A stretch of 64,000 nt of DNA, taken from assembly GCF_042477335.2 (NCBI RefSeq), contig NC_091257.1, forward strand, positions 44,982,501 through 45,046,500, given 5' to 3'. The translations under genes were made by a program, and so were the position numbers. Source of the DNA: Ovis canadensis (lineage: Eukaryota; Chordata; Mammalia; Artiodactyla; Bovidae). The notes under the pieces are model-generated. The model ran no database searches. It was given only the letters and a program-made list of their open reading frames with translations, and had not been told where the DNA came from. Each line of letters begins with the position of its first letter. Position 1 is the first letter of the stretch. Shown in pieces: positions 10,949 to 21,010 of the stretch.

Positions 10949-11372
10949 GCTAGTTCTTGGGTCTCTAGAGGTCAATGACCTTCTCCCCAACACCCTCTCC
11001 ACGTTTGAAGGATGGAGCATCACAACTCACGCTCAACACCTAAACTTCCATTTTTGGGTGTAGGTAAAGGGGCTACACCCAAAATGTCCTGTAAGACTTA
11101 GTAAGAAAATTGTTACAACTTCCTGCATGTGAACACCCAGTCCCAGTGGGATTTCTTCCTTTGGTTCCCATAGCAGCTACACCAGGACCAAGCTAGTGTT
11201 TAATTGCTTCATCATTATTTAGCTCTTGACTTCCTATTTCTTTCATCTTACTAGATGGTTAGCCCTTTGGGGTAAGAATAATGTGTTGTGTATACGCTGT
11301 GTCCCCTTAGTATCTGGTATAGATTTTTACTTGGAATATGGGACCAAATTACATCAATATATTTAAGAACTA

Positions 11373-11672
11373 AGAAATATGCAGAGGGCTTCCCTGATGG
11401 CTTATTGGTAAAGAATTCACCTGCCAATGCAGGAGACATGGTTTCAGTCCCGGGTCTAGGAAGATCCCACGCACTGTGGAGCAGTGTGCCTACATGCCGC
11501 AACTACTGAGTCCATGCGCTGCAACTACTGAAGCCCGAGCACCTGGAGCCTGTGCTGCGCAACAAGGGAAGCCATAGCAAAGAGAAGCCTGCACGCTGCA
11601 CCTAGAGAAGGCCCGCGTGCAGCAATGAAGACCCACTGCAGTCAAAATAAAGTTTTTAAAAAAGAAACATGC

Positions 11673-11675
<3 letters not shown>
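11373..11675 (+). mobile_element. CHR-type SINE with 13-bp TSD
   Basis: A long CHR-1-like SINE: tRNA-like head 'cttccctgatggcttattgg', then repeated 'caactactga' blocks, then 'gcaatgaagacccactgcag' and an A-rich end. Target-site duplication agaaaYatgcaga at 11373-11385 and 11663-11675, with one mismatch. Confidence 0.9.

Positions 11676-11713
<38 letters not shown>
11676..11713. repeat. (TA)n microsatellite
   Basis: An uninterrupted run of about 19 TA units directly after the SINE's target-site copy. It probably grew from the SINE tail junction and should be length-polymorphic. Confidence 0.97.
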
Positions 11714-11714
<1 letters not shown>

Positions 11715-11730
11715 CTAGTGCTATATACAG

Positions 11731-11920
11731 TGGTTGTTTAGTCACTCAGTTGTGTCCAGCTGTTTGCGACTCCATGGACTGTGGCCCACCAGGCTCCTTT
11801 GTCCTCTCTAGGATTTCCCAGGGAAAAATACTGGAGTGGGTTGCCATTCTCTTCTCCAGGGGATCTTCCTGACCCAGGGATTGAACCTGCATCTCCTTCC
11901 TTGGCAGGTGGCTGCTATAT
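11731..11920 (-). mobile_element. Bov-tA SINE
   Basis: Antisense Bov-tA. The tail 'agttgtgtccagctgtttgc' is at the left, and the head degenerates after 'ttgaacctgcatctcc'. Confidence 0.85.
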
Positions 11921-12085
11921 GCAGAAGGAGACATAAATGGGGTGGGCTCAGAGAAATATCTGTGATTTTAAATGAAATGTACTAGTTGAATAATCAGAGG
12001 CCTCTAGGGAAGAGTCCGTAAGAATCTAGCCAGCCCTTCTAGGAGGGGAGCAGGTATCTTACAAACCCAACAGAAGGATTTACTA

Positions 12086-12435
12086 AGAATGGCTGAACTC
12101 AAGCTCAGAAATGAGAGCTGTATACAACTGAGTATGTGCTAAGTAGCGTTAGTTGTGTCCGACTCTTTGTGACCCAATGGACTGTAGCCACCAGGCTCCT
12201 ATGTCCATGGGATTTCTCAGGCAAGAATACTGGAGTGGGTTGCCATTTCCTTTTCCAGGGAATCTCCCCAACTCAGGGATCCGACCTGCTTTTCTGTATC
12301 TCCTGCGTTGGCATGTGAGATCTTTATCACTAGTGCCACCTGGGAAGCAGTGATATATTTTTCCAAATCTCTCCCTCAGAGCTATAAGGAACATCTAGTG
12401 GGTTATGATAACAAACTTTAGTTCCTCATTCATAA
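12086..12435 (+). repeat. left arm of 350-bp inverted repeat
   Basis: Reverse complement of 12801-13150 over the whole 350 bp with no indel. Seven differences were counted by eye (six transitions, one transversion), about 98% identity. The arm holds an antisense Bov-tA (about 12133-12349) plus non-SINE flanks on both sides, so this is a duplication of a genomic segment and not two independent SINE insertions. Confidence 0.95.
12133..12349 (-). mobile_element. Bov-tA SINE within left palindrome arm
   Basis: Antisense Bov-tA; its tRNA-like head ends at 'gccacctgggaagc'. The same SINE, inverted, is in the right arm at 12887-13103. Its minus-strand 81-codon open frame differs from the right-arm copy at only a few residues. 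Confidence 0.9.
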
Positions 12436-12800
12436 CCCTGTGACAGCAGTCACCTAGGTGGGTTAAAGACTCTTGTGTAGGATCTTCTTTCTCCAGCAAT
12501 TTGATCTGCACCTGCTATGCTGTGACATTTTTTTTTTCTTTTTTTTGGCTTCCAAGTTCCTAAACACAGAAAATAACGAATCTAATCTCATTGCTCCCAA
12601 TGTAGTCTCTAACTGGTGAATCTTCATGAATTGATTGTTTTTTTTTTTTAAGAAAAGATTTTGCTTGTCTTCTTGGATTCTGCAAATGCTATCTAGACCC
12701 ATTAAACTGACATTACATCTCTCTTTCTTGTCTCGATGTGGATTAACCTGTTTAGGTTCTCCTTGTGGACTTTATTCTGTTTGGGCACTGTGGTTCTCTT
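12436..12800. other. spacer of the inverted repeat
   Basis: 365 bp between the arms. It has two T-runs (about 12530-12547 and 12640-12650) and no recognised gene or repeat. Confidence 0.7.
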
Positions 12801-13150
12801 TTATGAATGAGGAACTAAAGTTTGTTACCATAACCCACTAGGTGTTCCTTATAGCTCTGAGGGAGAGATTTGGAAAAATATATCACTGCTTCCTAGGTGG
12901 CACTAGTGATAAAGAACTCACATGCCAACACAGGAGATATAGAAAAGCAGGTCGGATCCCTGAGTTGGGGAGATTCCCTGGAAAAGGAAATGGCAACCCA
13001 CTCCAGTATTCTTGCCTGAGAAATCCCATGGACGTAGGAGCCTGGTGGCTACAGTCCATTGGGTCACAAAGAGTCGGACACAACTAACGCTACTTAGCAC
13101 ATACTCAGTTGTATACAGCTCTCATTTCTGAGCTTGAGTTCAGCCATTCT
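12801..13150 (-). repeat. right arm of 350-bp inverted repeat
   Basis: Mate of 12086-12435. Outer edges are 12086 and 13150; inner edges are 12435 and 12801. Outside these points the similarity stops abruptly on both sides. Confidence 0.95.
12887..13103 (+). mobile_element. Bov-tA SINE within right palindrome arm
   Basis: Sense-oriented copy of the left-arm SINE, starting 'cttcctaggtggcactag' and ending 'cggacacaactaacgc'. Confidence 0.9.
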
Positions 13151-13430
13151 ATCCAACTATCATACTCCGGGTTGTTTTAAACCGCTTTGGGGAGGGGGGC
13201 AGGGTAATCACTTTCTGCTTCGAGTCTGAGTTGCAAATGGGTTTCCGTCAGCGCCATTGTCGCTGTGTCTCAGAACCCAATAGCTCTGATGCGTTGTCTC
13301 CACGCACTCTGGTTGGACTTGAAGACAGACCTGCGGGAGCTGTGGTTGATAGAGGATGAGACGGAGAGCGAGCTGTTGTTTGTAATTGGAGATGAAGGTG
13401 GTTTCATGATGGGGAAGGAATGCACAGTAG

Positions 13431-13542
13431 CCCTTTAATCCATAAACATAAATAACCCTCTAATCCATAAACAGCTTTGTAAAATCAAAACATGAACAGC
13501 CCTTTAAACCATAAACAGTTTTGTAAAATCAAAACAATGCAT
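13431..13542. repeat. short degenerate tandem repeat (about 44-bp unit)
   Basis: A partial unit at 13431-13448 and two fuller units at 13456-13499 and 13500-13542 share 'ccctytaawccataaacag' and 'tttgtaaaatcaaaaca'. The preceding 13151-13430 is moderately CpG-containing and was not identified. Confidence 0.8.
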
Positions 13543-13615
13543 ACAATTTAATAAATTTAATAAATGTAGAGTCAGCTGTCGATTCTGGGACAGGAGAGGT
13601 TAAAAGAGCTTCCCG

Positions 13616-13940
13616 GGTGGTCCAGTGGTTAAGAATCTGCCTTGCGATTCAAAGGACCCTGGTTTGATCCCTGGTCCAGGAAGATCCCACCTGCTGTGGA
13701 GCAACTAAGCCTGTGTCCCCCAGCTACTGACCCTTGTGCTCGTAAACCACAACTACTGAGCCCACATGCTACAACTACTGAAGTCCACACCCTAGAGCCC
13801 AGGCTCTGCACAAGAGATGCCACAGCAATGAGAAGTCATGGACTGCAGCTAGAGAATAGCCCCTGTGTGCCACAACTAGAGAGAAAACCCGAGTGCAGCA
13901 ACAAAGACCCACTACAGTCAAATATATAAAAATGTATTAA
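13616..13940 (+). mobile_element. CHR-type SINE
   Basis: Long CHR-1-like SINE: 'gcttcccgggtggtccagtg' head, multiple 'acaactactga' blocks, 'gcaacaaagacccactacag' and an A-rich end. Confidence 0.88.
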
Positions 13941-16320
13941 GGAAATTTAACTCTTATTTCTAGGCATGAGATAAAATAGGGGGAGACAGAGGCAGGAAGG
14001 TTGGGTGGGGGGAGCCCTTACAGGAGCCAGGCCTGTGGCTGCTTAACTGTGGAGAAAGGAAATGGTTGCCACCAGGTACCAGGTTGGAATGGAGAGAAGC
14101 TATGTGTACCACGTGGTCCAAAACAACATGAATGCTGCTGCCCATACTTAGAAACAGAGAGTGTGAAAGTGGGCTCTTCATGGGTTAATGAGCTACCTTT
14201 GTGACAGCCCTTTAAACAAGAGGTCAACATGCCCATTAGCTCACAGTTTCCTCAATCTTGAGTTCGCCTGAGCCCCAGCACTTTGCTTTGGGTGCAGACT
14301 TTATAGGCTGAGTGTTGCCATGCTGCTTTCCTCTAGACTTGCTCCCAGCCATTCATAGAGCTCAGCTTGCTGTCAGCCTGTATGTATCCTCAAGGACTCG
14401 GGTGACTTCATTTCTGATGCAGTTCTGTGAAGACACAGAGTTGCATGTTCTTGAAGGGGTATTCCATATATATCTGGTGGAGCTCCTCTAAAAAGTATAA
14501 TAGTAGACAGAAAGTAAGTTTTTCGTGAATTCATCAGAAAGTCTGCCTGGTGGCCTTCTTTTTCAGTTTGTGTATGGAGGGTGCTGGGGTAAGGGGAGGG
14601 AGTGAGAAAGAAGGAATGGGAGGTGCATTTGGAGCGACAGAGAGGAGTAATTTCTGGTCCGGCTTGGCTTTTGTTTTTGTTTTGTTTTGAAGAGCAGGAA
14701 AGCCCACAGCTCAATTTGGTTTTGATTAACTGCAATTGCTGAAAAGAGGCCCTTTGTCTTGGGCAAAGAGATCCTTTGTTTTGAGGAGTTGATATACAGC
14801 AGTAATGTAATCCCAGGTATGTGATTTGGGCTCCCTAATGAAGGCCAGCAGTGATAAGTGCAGACAATTCTCTGAAGAGGGGGCTGAGGCAGTTAAGTAT
14901 AAGGGCCTGATTCAAAATGGTGCTAGATTCCAAAGATGAGATTTCAAATGTATCTGGAATTATGGCTCAATGGATTTAAGTAATGTAGGTGAGCTGTTTA
15001 AATCAGAGAGCCTGGGTTCCTGAATAGGGCCGAGTTACTGGGTTAGGTGTGTTTCCATGAGGTCCTGGCAGCAGAGGGGTGTGTGTGTGTCTCTGTCTGT
15101 GTGCCTGTATTTTGAGTTTAGTTCTAGGAAGCAGTTAGGGCATCAGAGGCTGTCTTGAGTGCTTCCACTGTTCCCAAAATTTTTTTTTTTCTTTTAACAA
15201 CTCAGACATTCTAGTTCTTATGTAGAAGTATTCAAAAATACAATAACTGGAGAGACTTGAGTTGAGCCATTAACAGCTTGCTGGCACTAAATAAGGACAT
15301 GCAAGACAATCCCACTGATACTGGGGAAACTTTGTGTGGGTTGTGAAGCTTTTTCTGGTCACAATAAGAGGTTGCCCCATGGTTTGTCATGCTCTACCAT
15401 ATCTGTATTCCATGCAACTCACAGCCCCCAAGTACTAAAAGAATAATGTAAATAGCCTATTTTTTTTTCCCCCTCCTCAAAGTTCTGGGACCTATCTCCT
15501 CCACCAAAAAATAAACAGAGAGACAATTCCAAGTATGTATTAAAATTAGGAACAGTTCCAATTTTAAGGAAATTAAATAAAAATAACCCCCCTCAACTTA
15601 AGAATTTAAAAAATCCATCCTTATAATATCAAGTTCATCATGTGATCATAATTTTAATAACTAATGGATAAAGCTTTAACATATAAGTCAGTCTTTGAAA
15701 TGATGATATCACAAATGTCAGTGCATTCAGTGGGATAGAAATGTGAAGAATCTCCAATTTTTACTGACAGCACTAAGAGCATTGCATGCTAATATAACTG
15801 TAACGTGCCTTGAATTGAAACATTTATATTGTATTTTCCATGCTAATTGTCAAGACATGAAAGTACAGAAAACACACACAGGGAACACTCCTTTAGTTCT
15901 GGCAAATTGATAGCATGTCGTGTCTTGGAGCTGGAAGATTTTTCCATATTATAAGCACTGCTCATATTTGACCCAGTCTATATTTTGGAAATTATTCCAT
16001 AGCTATGAATAGTTCTAGAGGCTTTATTCCATTTTTAAAATGTCAAATTAGAATAAATGTGGTTTTTTCCTTATCATAAAACATTTATGAAAAAATTAGA
16101 ATGTACAACTAAGCATAACAAAGAGAAGAAAAACTATTTATAAAACTTCCTCCCCAGAAATGAGTCCTTTTGAAATCTTTGTGCATAGTCTTCCATCCCC
16201 TTTTTTCTATATGCCTGTAGTAGGGTGACCAGCTGTCCCAGTTGGGTTGAAGCATTTCTTAGGGCTTTCAGTTTTCAAAATGATCAGTTTTAGGTCAAAT
16301 GGGAGATGCCTTGGTTGTGT
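13941..16320. other. no recognised gene or repeat
   Basis: About 2.4 kb. Open frames of up to 120 codons (such as 14373-14735 on the minus strand) show no known domain, biased composition or conserved start context. A T-run at 15181-15190 and a (GT)n at 15080-15090 are low-complexity only. About 16210-16250 resembles the end of a DNA transposon, but too weakly to call. Confidence 0.45.
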
Positions 16321-16370
16321 AAATGCATTTGTGCATGTGCATGTGTGTGTGCACATACAAACACAAATAT

Positions 16371-16908
16371 CAGTTCAGTTCAGTCGCTCCGTCGTGTCCG
16401 ACTCTTTGTGACCCCATGAATCGCAGCACGCCAGGCCTCCCTGTCCATCACCAACTCCCGGAGTTCACTCAGACTCATGTCCATCGAGTCAGTGATGCCA
16501 TCCAGCCATCTCATCCTCTGTCGCCCCCTTCTCCTCCTGCCCCTAATCCCTCCCAGCATCAAAGTCTTTTCCAATGAGTCAACTCTTCACGTGAGGTGGC
16601 CAAAGTACTGGAGTTTCAGCTTTAGCATCATTCCTTCCAAAGAAATCCCAGGGCTGATCTCCTTCAGAATGGACTGGTTGGATCTCCTTGCAGTGCAAGG
16701 GACTCTCAAGAGTCTTCTCCAACACCACAGTTCAAAAGCATCAATTCTTCGCCCTCAGCTTTCTTCATAGTCCAACTCTCACATCCATACATGACCACTG
16801 GAAAAACCATAGCCTTGACTAGATGGACCTTTGTTGGCAAAGTAATGTCTCTGCTTTTGAATATGCTATCTAGGTTGGTCATAACTTTCCTTCCAAAGAG
16901 TAAGCGTC
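16371..16908 (-). mobile_element. BovB LINE 3' part
   Basis: Antisense BovB from 'cagttcagttcagtcgctcc' to a truncation near 16908, inserted beside a (TG)n tract. Little decayed: many CpGs and a 64-codon minus-strand block at 16380-16574 remain, so it is a fairly young copy. Bases 16909-17282 were not recognised. Confidence 0.9.
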
Positions 16909-17282
16909 ACACCATACACATGCATTAATAAAAAAAATCATTTTCATTAGGAACTTCAAATGTTGGACCAGCCGTGAATTCTAGACATGCATTATCATGA
17001 TTCCCAGTTATTCATGAGGGTGACTAAAGCTTAGAGAGGCATTTTCCTGTTGTATCCTGAGCCTGTTTTCTCATTGGGGCAGGGTGGTGGTCAGCCACAT
17101 ATGTGTATTTTCCCCTAGTTTGTCATTTCCTTTTTGCATTTAGTTATGGTTGTCTACACAGAAATTGTAAAATTTTATGGCAATGCTGTTTAGGTAATGT
17201 TTAGAAAATCTCTTTCCATCCCAAGGCCATATAAAGTCACTTAGAACTTTTACTAATACTCTTAAAATACTAATACTCTTTC

Positions 17283-19600
17283 TTCTAGTTTTTACTGAGA
17301 TATATTTGATATATAATGTTGCATAAGTCCATGGTATGAAATATAATGATTTGACAAATGTATGTATTGAAAAATGTTTACCGCAAGTTTAGTTATCATC
17401 GAGGCATCATGTCACAGGGTTATAATTTTTTAATGAGAACTTTTAGGATTATTCTTCTAGCAACTTTCAAATATGCAATACACTGTTATTAACTATAGTA
17501 ACTGTACTATACATTACATCCCAAGACTTGTTATGTGATAATTGTTAAGTTTGCATCTTTTCACCACTTTCTGCCATTTCACTTCACCTCCTGCCTCAGA
17601 TAAGCACCAGTCTGTTCTCTGTATCTATGAGTTCAGTTTGTGTTTTTAGATACCACATGTGAATGAAATAACACAGTATTTGTTTTTTTCTGGCTGACAT
17701 ATTTCACTTAGCATAATGCCCTGAAGGTTCATCCATGTTGTCACAAAAGGCAAGATTTCCCTTTTTTCTGGCTGAATAATATTTATTTATATATATACAT
17801 ATATATGTATTTCACATTTTCTGTATCTGTTTATACATCCATGGACCCTTGAGATGTTCTATGTCTTGGCTATTGTGAATAACAATGAACATGCAGACAC
17901 AGATAACCTTTTGGAGGTAGTGATTTAGTTTCTTTTGGATAAATACCCAGAAGTGGAATTGTTGGATCACATCAGTTCAGTTCAGACAGTTCAGTCAGTT
18001 CAGTCGCTCAGTCGTGTCCAACTCTGCAACCCCGTGAATCACAGCACGCCAGGCCTCCCTGTCCATCACCATCTCCCGGAGTTCACTCAGACTCACGTCC
18101 ATTGAGTTGGTGAGGCTATCACATAGTAGCTGTATTTTTAATTTTTTGAGGAATCTCCATACTGTTTTCCAGTTAACATTCCCACTAACAGTGCACAAGG
18201 GTTCACTTTTCTCTGTAGTTTGACCAACATTTGTTCCCTCTTGTCATTTTGATAATAACTGTTCTAATAGGTGTGGGTGGTATCTCATTGTGGTTTTGAC
18301 TTGTATTTCCATAATGATTATTGATGTTGAGAACCTTTTCACATATCTATTGGCCATCTGTATGTCATCTTCTTCAGAAAAATGTCTGTTCAGATCCTCT
18401 GCCTATAGCTTAATCAGATTGTTTAGTTTGTTTGTTTTTTTTTTTTTTTTGGCTGTTGAGCTGTATGAGTTCTTTATATATTTTGGATATTAATCCCCAT
18501 ATCCTTAGCAGACATTTTCTCCCAGTCCATAGGATGCCTTTTCATTTTGTTGACGATTTCCTTTGCTGTGCAGAAACTTGTAGTTTGATGTGGTTCCACT
18601 TGTTTATTTTTTATTTTTCTTTTGTTTTTGGTGTCAAATCCAAGAAAAATCATTGCCTAGGCCAATGTCAAGGAGCTTACTTCCTATGTTTCTTTCTAGG
18701 ATTTTATGATTTCAGATCTTTTGTTAAGTCTTCAATCCATTTTGAGTGGATATTTGTGTGCAGTGTAAGGTAGTGAGTGATCCAGTTTTATTCTTCTGCA
18801 TGAGGCGGTCCAGTATTCCCGGTATAACTTATTGAAGAAACTCTTCTTTCTCCTCTTCTGTATTCTTGTTCCTTTGTTGTTAATTAATTGACTACATATG
18901 TATGGGTTTATGTCTGGGCCCTTTTCTCTTTTCCATTGATCTGTGTGTCTGTTTTATATGCCAATACCATACTGTTTTTATTGCTATAATATATATTTAT
19001 TATATATGACAAATAATTACATATATTATCTGATACTATATATAACAATGTAAGTGATGTAGTTGGAAATCAGGAGGCGTGGTACCTCCTGCTGTGTACT
19101 TGAGGTTACTTTGGCTATTGAACGTCTTTGTGGTTCTATACAAATTTTAGGATCATTTGTTCTGTTTCTATTAAAAATCCCTTTGGAATTTTGATAAGAG
19201 TTTCATTGAATCTGTAGATTGTTTTGGGTAGCATGGAAATTTTCACAGTTTAATCCTTCCAATCCATGAATATTTATTTGTGTCTTCTTTTTTCGGTGTT
19301 GTGTATTTTCCATGTATGGTTCTTTACCTCCTTTGTTAAATTTATTTTTAGATATTTTATTATTTTTATGCAATTAAAATGGGATCTTTTTCCCCTTTAA
19401 AGTCTTTCTGATAGTTTGTTAGTGTACCGAAACCCAACACATTTTTGTAAATTGATTTTGTAATTGCAACTTTACTAAATTCTTCTATTAGTTCTAATAA
19501 TTTTTTTAGTGCAGTCTTTAGTCTTCTGTGCAAATAGAGAAGTTTTACTTCCTCCTTTTCAAGGTGAATGCCTTTTATTTCTTTTTCTCAGCTAATTATG
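17283..19600 (-). mobile_element. L1 LINE, 3' half
   Basis: Antisense L1. The 3' UTR comes first ('tactgagatatatttgatat', 'ttaactatagtaactgtact'), then the ORF2 C-terminal half ('tggctattgtgaataacaat', 'ccattgatctgtgtgtctg', 'tttggaattttgataagag'). It is interrupted by a BovB piece at 17973-18117. It breaks off near 19600 at the ERV. Sequence further 5' in the same L1 order and orientation resumes at 26942, so both are read as one element opened by later insertions, with some loss. Confidence 0.85.
17966..18124 (-). mobile_element. short BovB tail in L1, 7-bp TSD
   Basis: 145-bp antisense BovB 3' tail (17973-18117) flanked by atcacat at 17966-17972 and 18118-18124. The L1 reads straight through when it is removed. 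Confidence 0.88.
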
Positions 19601-19604
19601 TTAC

Positions 19605-20085
19605 CAACTAGGGTTCTTGACCTCCTTAATCAATAGAAATTGACTAGAGGCCAGACAAGAAATTCAGGCAGGCCTTTACTGGGCTCCTGCTGCAGCAAAG
19701 GGAGCAGGAACAAACATCGGGTTCCCTTGCTTGCTGGCTCCCTGCGGGAGGGCAGTGAGCTGCTGATTTATATTGGCTGAGGGGAGGGGTGTGTCCAGGC
19801 ATTGGGCCAGAGGGCTGGTTTGCCCACCCCTCTAGGTGGTATTGTGTGGATAGGGGCCTGTGCAGTATGCTGCTTTCGCTCCAGGCTCTTCAGAAGTGGC
19901 AGTTAGGTTTCTTGGTTTCTTTGTATGTTTTTTTTTCGTCCAGAATTTGCCCTAACTATGCCTGCACAGTTATTTTTAGTCCCATAGAGTTTCTCTTTAT
20001 TTTGTTGCTCGAGGAGAGGTGTGCCCAGAGAAAGCACTGCAGCGAAAGGTCCTAGGCCTGTCTTATTCTCCCCTTCTTAAAGGGC
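19605..20085 (-). mobile_element. 3' LTR of gammaretrovirus-like ERV
   Basis: Minus-strand LTR next to env. In reading direction: a purine-rich tract near 20080-20095 (complement of 'ctccccttctt'), a TATA-like box around 19765-19775, an AGTAAA-type poly(A) signal near 19674-19680, then U5 into L1. It is related to the fragment at 12-197. Exact ends were not fixed because no target repeat was found. Confidence 0.7.
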
Positions 20086-21010
20086 CAAAGGTCTCTTCTT
20101 CTGAAACTTCTTTCTGCTGGACAGGGGCCACAGGCCCTAGCCTTCCCTAGAGGTGCAGAAGTCCCTCACTGACTGTTCCAATGACCTGTAGGGATCTGGG
20201 CTATTCTCCACTGGATTGGGCTGAATTCCTTGAGCCATCAGGAGCCTCACGTCAAACTGTTGAAGCCTAAAAGACACAAACTTAACTAAAAGGTTAAACA
20301 AAACAAGGGCTGTAAAGGAGAATAACAACAATAGCCATTGAAGGGCCTAGCAAGGAAAGGAACCAGGTTAATTTGGGGCTTCCTTAACTGTTGACATCAC
20401 AAGGAAAGTGGCATCACCCCTGCAAAAATTATGAAACTGCTCTGCCTAGGTGTATATTTCTTTAACATCAACTTCTATCTGTCCTGTCTCCTTGATCCAA
20501 GTGCAGCAAGAAGGATTAGTTATTGCACAAACTCTACCTTGTTCTGCCAAAAGGTACTCAAGGGCCAGATGATTGTCAAGCACCGCATCAGGCAAGGAAA
20601 CGAGAGACGTCCCAAGTCCCATTAGAGCTTCAGATAGGAGCCCACCCACTACGTCATTTTACTCATGTGAATGGTGCCTGTCTTCTGAACAGGTATCACA
20701 TCTTCCACTGGCTCACAGGTGTATTGTTCTTCTTTTGTGACCTGCAGGGCTTCCGGAGGTAAAAGCTTTTAGTCTGGACAAATGTACCCAATTCGATATC
20801 CCTTGCCACTTGACAGCAGTGGGAATGGTTGAGGTTACATTATAGGGGCCTTCCATTTTGGCAATGGCTGATCTTCAGGAGACCCCTCTCTCCAGGTTTT
20901 AAGAAGTTGGTCCCCAAGGGTTTATTTCCAAAGGAACGGCCCCTTTCTCTGTATTTTCAGTGGACTCTGGCAATGCCTTGTGGGCATGGTCCTGGATTAC
21001 TTTCTGAACT
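20086..21010 (-). pseudogene. ERV env remnant (transmembrane subunit and end of surface subunit)
   Basis: Broken retroviral envelope gene on the minus strand. The open frame 20446-20649 carries the transmembrane-subunit ectodomain with a CX6CC motif encoded at 20503-20529, the hallmark of gamma-type env. The frame 20137-20331, in the same phase but separated by at least one stop, begins with a strongly hydrophobic membrane-span stretch and continues into a short tail. Sequence at 20650-21010 should be the end of the surface subunit but has no long frame. Most of the surface subunit is missing, probably lost around the BovB that adjoins at 21011. Non-functional. Confidence 0.8.

Noticed and set aside
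11676..11713. (TA)n run as an AT-rich replication or regulatory element
   Set aside because: It sits exactly at a SINE target-site junction and is fully explained as a microsatellite grown from that junction.
14373..14735. 120-codon minus-strand open frame as a possible gene
   Set aside because: No recognised domain, no splice or promoter context, and low-complexity K/N/Q stretches. Most likely chance.
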